DNA of 64,000 bases from Onthophagus taurus. Its lineage: Eukaryota; Arthropoda; Insecta; Coleoptera; Scarabaeidae. The notes beneath the pieces were generated by a model. The model was not told the DNA's origin, did no database searches, and saw only the letters and a list, made by a program, of their open reading frames with translations. The translations under genes were made by a program, and so were the position numbers. The stretch lies in assembly GCF_036711975.1 (NCBI RefSeq), contig NC_091968.1:16182001-16246000 (forward strand), read 5' to 3'. Positions within the stretch are counted from its first letter, which is position 1, and each line of letters begins with the position of its first letter. Shown in pieces: positions 42,130 through 64,000 of this stretch.

Positions 42130-43932
42130 CAGTGTGTCCCAGGATAGATGTTACAAGAGGTATAATTACTTAAAAATTTTTGAATTTATTTTAAGGCTGA
42201 GGAATTAAGCCTTGCTTGGTGTGAAGAGAATTTTAGGTATATTTTCATATTTCGAAAATCAACTAGGCCTTGATAGTGAAGCGAAAACTATTTTTAGTTC
42301 AGGTAAAGTAAGCTTTGTGTTCATGATACGGCAAAATTTCATTAAGAAAAGTTGTTCAGAATGAGAAATTATGGCACTATGCAAAATTTCAGAAAGATCT
42401 ACCTATATTGATTAATCCACCACATTTTAGATTAGATCAGAGTGAAGAAAAAAAAAACAATGGAAATGCCATGAAAAGAAAATAACTTAAGTAGTCGTAA
42501 ATATTGACAAATAAATTGTCAATACCTCAGTTTTAGTTCTCAATAACTCTTGCATTATGTTAACCTTAGAACAGAAAATTTACGTCGTGCAGTGTTATGG
42601 GTTTGGGCAAAGTGTACTAAGAGCAGTGGTGCAGCAGTTTAACGAGAGATTTCCTAATACCAATCTTACACGTATGACGGTCATGCGAATAGTTAAGAAT
42701 TTTCTTACATCGGGGAGTGTTGTTAACGTTAAGAAAGAAAAAAGGAAATATAACGACAATGATGCCGCAACTATTATTGCGCTTAATTCCGTCGAAGAAC
42801 ATCCTAGGGAATCATTGAGGGAACGTTCACATTCTCTTAATATTAGTAAATCGGAATTGCAAAGAATTTATACATCCAATTCAAACCAAAATTTGTGCAT
42901 ACCCTTGAAGAAGGCGATGAAGGCCGTAGATTATTATTTTGTCTTACCATCGGGGAGAAATGCATTGAGGAACGAAATTTTTATAAAAAGATTGTGTTTT
43001 CGGACGAAACGTCTATTAGTACAAATGGCGTTATTTCTTCTCAAAATTGTCGTTACTGGTCATACTGGAATGTGTGGTGCGCCATTTCATACCGTTTAGG
43101 TATTATTGGACCTTTCTTCATAGAGGGGCCGTTAAATCAGTATTCTTATCTACAGCTACTTGAAAGGTTCAGGGAAGAATACTTAGACGACATGCCGCTG
43201 ATAGAAAGACAGGCCATTTACTTTCAACACGATGGATGCTCTGCACATTCTACAGCACGCGTATCTGAATGGTTAAATTTAATATTTCGAAATAAGATTA
43301 TATCTAGAAATGGTGTCATCTAGAATTGCGTGGCCTCCAAGGTCTCCCGACCTTACAATATTAGATTTTTTTTATGGGGTCGGGTCGCCTTAAGCAACTA
43401 GTTTTCGCTCAACCAATACCAAACAATCGAGACATACTAAAACAACGGATAACATGCTATAGGACAAATACGCATCGAAGAAATTCAGAAAAGCTTTAGA
43501 GAATTTAGGCATCGTATAGAAAAGTGTGCAACAAAAGGGGGATATTATGTTGAATAAACGACAGTTGTGTTGATGTTCGATTTTTTATAAATAAAATAAA
43601 ATTATACAATATTTATGTTATTTAAACTAAAATGTAATGGTTCAACCAAAGTAGATGGATCCTTCTGAAATTTGTATAGGACCATAATTTCTTATTTTGA
43701 ACAACTTTTCTTACTAACATTTTTCCGTATCATAAACAAAAAGGTTACTTTACCTAAACTAAAAATAGTTTTCGCTTCACTGTCAAGGCCGACTTTGTTT
43801 GCAAAATATGAAAATATTCTTAAAATTCTTTTCACACCAAGCAGGGCTTAATTCCTTAGCCTCAAAATAAAATTCAAAAATTTTTAAGTCATTATATAAT
43901 ACCTCTTGTAACATCTATCCTGGGACACACTG
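42130..43932 (+). mobile_element. Mariner element B nested in element A
   Basis: The ends CAGTGTGTCCCAGGATAGAT and ATCTATCCTGGGACACACTG are perfect inverses; TA is duplicated (42128-42129, 43933-43934). Inverted arms run about 300 bp (ATGTTACAAGAGGTAT, TTTTTAGTTCAGGTAAAG-type blocks). Length is 1803 bp. Contains its own transposase. Confidence 0.95.
42557..43556 (+). pseudogene. Transposase of element B, frameshifted
   Basis: ATG at 42557 gives MLTLEQKIYVVQCYGFGQSV, HTH segments (NLTRMTVMRIVKNFLTSGSV; ESLRERSHSLNISKSELQR), then a shift near 42950 into a second frame with KIVFSDETSI (first catalytic Asp), NVWCAISYRLGIIGPFF, and YFQHDGCSAHSTARVSEWL (second Asp). A shift at about 43315 leads to IAWPPRSPDLTILDFF (third Asp). 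The stop is near 43556. Two shifts, otherwise well preserved. Confidence 0.88.
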
Positions 43933-44489
43933 TATATCTCTCAATGTAATTCAAAATATGTGGTACCAGCATGATGGTACCCCACCTCATCGCGGAAGAC
44001 TAGTTGTCGAGTGGTTAAACCAATATTTTCCAAACAAGTGGATTGGTAATAATGGTCGATTTGCTTGGCCACCTAGATCCTCCGACCTTAATCCATTGGA
44101 TTTCTACTTATGTGGTCAAATGAAACAAATTGTGTATCAAGTGGAAATTAACACACGAGAACAGTTATTAAATAGAATACAATGGCTGCTCTGAAATAAG
44201 AAATCAACCAGATATTTTAATTTGGCTGAAGAATTCTTTAATTCGTCGTTGTGAAGCAGTTAATTGTGAAGAAGTTAATTATGATATAAAATTAAAACTT
44301 TAAAGTGTTATAATTTCGTAAATAATTGAAATAGGACATATGTTCATTAACATTTTTTTTAGTAATTGGATTAGCTATCATATCTCAAAGTTTGATGGTG
44401 AGCTAATAAATTATCCTGTATATATATTTTTTATTTTCCTCTTTGTTCTATATGGGATACAATAACGTCATATTTATATTAAAATATGA

Positions 44490-45730
44490 AAATGTGATGA
44501 ACTTCGTTGTTTTACTAGTTGTCAATGGTAATACTCGGGAATCGGAGCATGTTATAAGGAAACCTTTAGAACAAAAGTTGTAGAAAACTTTATTCTTAAC
44601 AATATTGTGCTCTTACAGTTATGCTTCTAGATGTTTAAATATCGATAAAAATACAAAAATGTAAAACTTTGATATATTTGTTGCAAACTCAAGTTGTATA
44701 AATATGGAGGAAAATTCCAAAAAGTGAAAATTAGATGAAATCGCGGTTTTACATTTTGTTGTTGGTAGAACACCTGATTCGCAACGGTTTAGAAAAAAAG
44801 TTTTAGTATAAAAGTTGTAGCAAACTTCATTCATAATATATTGGTCTCTTGCACTTTTGCTCTCGGATACATAGATAACGAAAAAATACGATAAAATTAA
44901 AATTTGATGACTTTCATTCTTTTACAAGTTGTTAATGGTGACACTCGAGAATCGGAGCATGTTATAAAAAAAAATTTACAAGAAAATTTGTAGCAAATTT
45001 TATTCTTAACAATATTGCTCTCTTACACTTTTGCTCTCAGATGCATAAATATCGAGGAAAATTTGAAAAGGTGAAAATTAGATGAAATCGTGGTTTTGCA
45101 TGTTGTTATTGGTAGACCACTGGATTCGTAACGGCTTAGAAAAAAAGCTTTAGTAAAAAGTTGTAGCAAACTTCACTCATAAGAATATTGGTCTCTTACA
45201 CTTTTGCTCTCAGATGCATAGATAACGAAAATATAGGAAAAAATTAAAATTTGATGAATTTCATTGTTTTACAAGTTGTTAATGGTGACACTCGGAAATC
45301 GGAGCAAGTTATAAAAAATATTGTAGAAGAAAAGTTGTAGCAAATTTTATTCTTAACAATATTGCTCTTTTACATTTTTGCTTTAAAATGCGTCAATATT
45401 GAGAAATATACAAAAATATGAACGTTTGATGAATTTGTTGCGTTTTCAAGTTGTTAATGGTGTGAAGCAGAGCATATTATAAAAAAACTTGTGGAACGAA
45501 AGTTGTAGCAAATTTTATTATTAACAATATTGCTCTCATTCACTTTTGCTCTAAGATGCTTAAATATCGAGAAAAATACGAAAAAATTAAAATTTGATGA
45601 ATTTCATTGTTTTACAAGTTGTTAATTTTATAATTAATAATAAAATTTTTTTGAACAAAAGTTGTCGCTAACGTTATTCTTAACAATTTTGCTCTTTTAT
45701 ACTTTTACTCTCAAATGCGTAAGTAATAAT
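44490..45730. repeat. Satellite-like tandem array, about 172-bp unit, seven diverged copies
   Basis: The marker GTTGTAGCAAA recurs near 44576, 44815, 44989, 45161, 45335, 45504 and 45661 (last copy mutated). Adjacent units alternate between two types (TTGTTAATGGTGACACTCG versus TTGGTAGACCACTGGATTCG), suggesting an approximately 345-bp dimeric unit. Shared blocks include CTTAACAATATTGCTCTCTT and CACTTTTGCTCT. It lies about 0.4 kb upstream of TCERG1. Confidence 0.85.
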
Positions 45731-45930
45731 CGAAGTTTTGAAAATCGGTAAATTAAGTCGAATATCGGTAGGTAGACGGTATCTTCTATATTGGTATCTT
45801 CTGTAGAGTTGGCAATGCTGCAAATATGACATAGATGTCGTGCAATTCTTTTTACCAAAAAAGTCTTTTAATTTTGAAATTTCCAAATGATTATGATTTG
45901 TAAGGGCTTCCCTATAAATAAAGAACAACA

Positions 45931-46125
45931 GACTACATTATTATTAATAAATTCTTCTTATTTGTTGTCTATTTTGCGTTTATTGATTTATCAAGTTTAA
46001 ATTATAGCTAACTTCATTCGTATAATACAGTAAGAAACCATAAGGAAAGGTTGACAGCCGACGGCCATTAACAGTGACGCTTTCACGATTATACTAAAAA
46101 TTCAGTAAATAAGCGCGATAATCAC
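45931..46125 (+). promoter_or_regulatory. Likely promoter/5' UTR of TCERG1
   Basis: Unique-looking sequence between the satellite array and the start codon, GC-richer near the gene (GACAGCCGACGGCC at about 46050). No TATA box. Boundaries inferred from the start codon only. Confidence 0.35.
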
Positions 46126-61466
<15,341 letters not shown>

Positions 61467-62044
61467 GTGAGTTCAGATAACTTTGTCCAATTTAGTTTAG
61501 GGAAAGATAATTGTAAAAAGATTTTTACTGTTTTCAATTATTAAATTATGAAAGATAAGTCTTAAAAATCTTCAAAGGTGAAGGTAAAAATCTTTTTTTT
61601 ACCTGGTTATCTTTAAATCTATTTAATGAAAAATCCAATTTTCATCCTTATCCTATCCCATTTTGTTATCCTTTAATTTTTGTTGGTATTTCCACATTTT
61701 TACAGCTCATGTTTTATTCTGTATCATTCGTATAACTATTTCAGGTTTATTTATATCCAGTAGGTATGTAATAAGTTTTAGAATATAGTTTTTTTTTAAT
61801 AATAAACAACCTCTAAAGATAATCATTTAATTTAAAACTAATGACTAATGTTATTAGTAACAGTATTTAAAAATTTGTAATATTAATCATAATTTCATTT
61901 AAATTATCTTTGGGGTGTTTTTATTTTCCTCCTATACGAAAAACATTTCTTGTAAATAAAAATTTAATTATTAAAGTAAAATGTGTAGCGAAAAAAAAAA
62001 ACAAGAAAAAAATGTATACTAAATTGAGAGAATTCCCCGTTTAG
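61467..62044 (+). other. Start of TCERG1 intron 9
   Basis: Consensus donor GTGAGT; AT-rich; no features recognised. Confidence 0.5.
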
Positions 62045-62233
62045 CGTGTGCCGTGGCGCGACTTTTTGGAAGGAGTCCTCAGGGCGTGGTTTTTAAAATT
62101 GGATCGTATGAAGGAGATGCCGAATCCGTCCGAATTTAGGAAGCGATCGTCCTGCATCCCTCCCGGCCCACGGGTGTCCCCGCTAATCTTTACGAGACGA
62201 CGGTACATACAATCTACAAGAATCGTAGGCTAA
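62045..62233 (+). other. GC-rich open segment of unknown nature
   Basis: In AT-rich intron, 62045-62200 is about half G+C and stays open for about 62 codons after an AG (CCCCGTTTAG): WRDFLEGVLRAWFLKLDRMK, then RKRSSCIPPGPRVSPLIFTR, stop TAA. It does not fit TCERG1 FF domains. It could be an alternative exon, a retrocopy piece or a TE fragment. Confidence 0.3.
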
Positions 62234-62820
62234 TGTAATTATCTCTGATTGATTGATTGACACTGAAAAAAAATAACAAAAAAAAATATTTCTTTGTCTC
62301 TCTTTCGTTCTGTTTCTCTCTGTCTTTCTCGCCGTCTGTAAACGAAAAGCTAAGGCGGCTTGGACAGTGAAGCGGCCTACTATATTATTTTTTGTAAAAT
62401 TTAAGGTTATATTTAAGGCTACATTTTTTTTTAGTTTTAATTTTTATGTGTTATTTTCTTTAGATCTTCTTGTGCAGCCATACGACGGAGATAGTTGTTA
62501 TTTACAGAGAGATTTAGTTCTGATAAAAAAAGTTTAATTTTAATGCAGATTTTTAGAAACAAATTTCTTTAAAATTGTTCTTTGAGTAGGTGGTGTGCAA
62601 ATTATATTCATTCATTTTTGTTTGAGTGGAAATGCAGATTGCTAAGTTTCACCATTTTGTAGAAATCTTAAAAATGTTATGTTTTAAAAAGTGACCACAA
62701 GGTGATGCAAAAATGGGTACCTATTTTTAAATTGTTAATACAGCGAACTAAAATTTTATTGCCCAAAATTTTACTGATTTTTCTGTGCTGAACTGCAGAA
62801 CCAGACTTAATAAACGTTCA
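62234..62820. other. Intronic; CT-rich run, no gene seen
   Basis: Contains a TCTCTTTCGTTCTGTTTCTC-type pyrimidine run (62290-62340). Nothing else supported. Confidence 0.4.
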
Positions 62821-62829
62821 GTAAAAAGT

Positions 62830-63360
62830 TTTGAGACAAGTTAGCTTGCGGTGCAAAGATAAAATTAGATAGACCTCGCAATATGACAGTAACAGACCGC
62901 TTTTATGTAGGAAACACATCGTTATTTAAAATTGTGCAGTAGACTTCGGCGTTGAGGTTATCATAAATTAGAACCAAGGGACTCAATCCATAACAGGAGA
63001 AACATCCCCAGACAATGTGTTCCTGGAAGAGGCGTTCTTCAGGCTAACGCCAGGTCCGAAGGGTGGTTACTCTCTACCGTAAAAGAAAACGTCCAGAGAA
63101 CCTGTTTCCACTGATCTATGGTCTATTGTCGACATGTTTTACAAAACATTAACCGAGAAGCTTCAAAGACCTATGGTCAAAGGCTTATGGGCAGCAGCCC
63201 GACTATTAAAACAAATCAGATGTGCTTTCTTATGGATGGTATTCATCGAAATAACACTTCCTTTCGGATGCCTGTTGAAACTCTTGGTATGTGTGTGCTT
63301 TCGAATTACTCTGGACACGACTCCCAGGTCTCTTTCTTCTTAACCTTCGGAACATGCGCT
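62830..63360 (-). pseudogene. Tc1-like transposase fossil
   Basis: The minus strand reads HIVWGCFSCYGLSPLVLIYD and NLNAEVYCTILNNDVFPT (63025-62905), the region between the first and second catalytic acidic residues of Tc1-type transposases. A weak N-terminal extension in other frames reaches about 63360. Numerous stops; the ends of the element are not found. Confidence 0.65.
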
Positions 63361-63479
63361 CTTAATTATACCATAAGTACACGAGCGCGGAGTCTGAGTC
63401 CGCACATTTAAAAAAAAATTTAGTGACGTAATTGTAAATGGAAACTTATTAAATGATAAAATGTTATCACTATAAGAAT

Positions 63480-63905
63480 CTTACTTATTCAGCATCACAT
63501 TCGTTACATAAAAGTACAATGTTCTAAACACATTTATTACATTTTTTTGCACGAATATTTTGTTGGGCGGTTTTTTCTGCAGTCGCAGTAGCTACAGCGA
63601 CCTCGTTTTGTAGTGTTTTCATCTTGAGATGTTTCTTGCTGTGGTTCCTCAAACCCGGTGATATCTCTAATTCACGACAACAGCGGTTTTAGTAAACAAC
63701 GTAATTGGGCTCGTTGACGAAGTTGGCCATCGACCAATTGCAGGGATAAATTTCGTAAGAATTTTTTTTTCTTTCCGTACTAGCTGTACTATATTTATTT
63801 ATTACCATAGCATTAATGGCTTCCTAGTGTTTTTGGCGCAGTCGTAAGATGTGCAAAGTTTATCAACGGTGTCTACGCCACCTTAACACCATAATAATGA
63901 TCTTC
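63480..63905 (-). pseudogene. piggyBac-like transposase C-terminus
   Basis: The minus strand reads GGVDTVDKLCTSYDCAKNTR (63882-63823), the third-Asp region of piggyBac DDE transposases, then KKKFLRNLSLQLVDGQLRQR and the Cys-rich finger RGRCSYCDCRKNRPTKYSCK, followed after a shift by CLEHCTFMCNECDAE and a stop. Shifts near 63815 and 63560 break it. The 5' part is outside or lost. Confidence 0.75.
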
Positions 63906-64000
63906 ATTTCGCTAAAATACAAAAAAAAAATACATAAAATTCTGTATTGCAAAAACGTCCGGAAAAAAAATAAGTTTGAGTTTAAAACAGTTTATGTAGG

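Larger units (their letters stand above)
41405..44302 (+). pseudogene. Transposase of element A, split by element B
   Basis: The N-terminus reads KEYADIIFVYGFCNGNARQS (DUF4817-like), then after an in-frame stop EEAVINVVIDNPSISTRRIV (HTH), FWTDESCFTQDG (first catalytic Asp), and SINVWG. Element B enters in the codons after LLED. The frame resumes on the other side as ISLNVIQNMWYQHDGTPPHR (second Asp) and WPPRSSDLNPLDFYLCG (third Asp); I count 41 residues between the last two catalytic Asp, the DD41D class. Several stops make it non-functional. Confidence 0.85.
41221..44418 (+). mobile_element. DD41D mariner (element A) interrupted by another mariner
   Basis: The left end CAGGGTGATTTATTAGCTCA and right end TGAGCTAATAAATTATCCTG mirror each other for about 60 bp (ATCAAACTTTGA is shared); TA lies outside. 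Its transposase is broken at 42130 by element B with a TA duplication and resumes at 43935. Without B it is about 1.4 kb. Confidence 0.9.

Overview
The window looks like a stretch of AT-rich insect nuclear genome, probably a beetle or related holometabolan. The evidence is spliced genes with short GT-AG introns, two recognisable host genes of the splicing/transcription machinery, and a very dense nested load of animal transposable elements: Ty3/Gypsy, BEL/Pao, Jockey-like LINEs, DD41D and other mariner elements, Tc1, hAT, piggyBac, MULE, a Harbinger-like MITE and foldback elements. The species cannot be named from the sequence alone. No rRNA, tRNA or CRISPR array was seen.

Host genes. (1) 28626-29678 (+) is a complete, uninterrupted YJU2B/CCDC130-type CWC16 splicing-factor gene. 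(2) 46126 to beyond 61466 (+) is the 5' two-thirds of TCERG1/CA150, a transcription elongation regulator. Nine exons can be assembled in phase (757 codons), giving an acidic/RGG/Pro-Gly N-terminus, three WW domains and two FF domains. Its large introns 2 and 8 are filled with transposons, and the gene runs off the right edge. (3) 17199-18600 (-) holds a set of short exons with good splice sites that looks like a small unrecognised host gene. (4) 35732-35783 plus 38811-38960 (+) looks like one unidentified terminal exon split by a hAT insertion.

Mobile elements, left to right. 1-3196: the 3' part of a Gypsy element with an in-frame gap in reverse transcriptase. 3221-4345: decayed BEL/Pao and LINE pieces. 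4374-8620: a 4.2-kb foldback element with nested inverted repeats. 8776-10960: a mariner-like long-TIR element with a 296-bp MITE inside. 10985-14540: a LINE with a DUF4780-type ORF1 and a broken ORF2. 15431-16310, 18735-20771, 21034-24217, 29844-32881, 39330-41218, 41221-44418, 42130-43932, 50458-51861 and 59028-59459: palindromic or long-TIR elements. Most are flanked by TA, and several carry intact or fossil mariner transposases. 31409-32580 and 35784-38802: two hAT elements with exact 8-bp target duplications. 44490-45730: a 172-bp satellite-like array. The right end carries Tc1, mariner, LINE, Tc1-like and piggyBac fossils inside TCERG1 introns.

The most unusual object is at 24223-28104. 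It is a foldback element whose arms are built of inverted arrays of a 141-bp unit (nine copies left, five right). Its central loop encodes one protein joining a Ulp1/SENP (C48) cysteine-peptidase domain to a PHD finger, and no transposase is visible. It resembles the architecture of Drosophila FB-NOF foldback elements but carries a different cargo.
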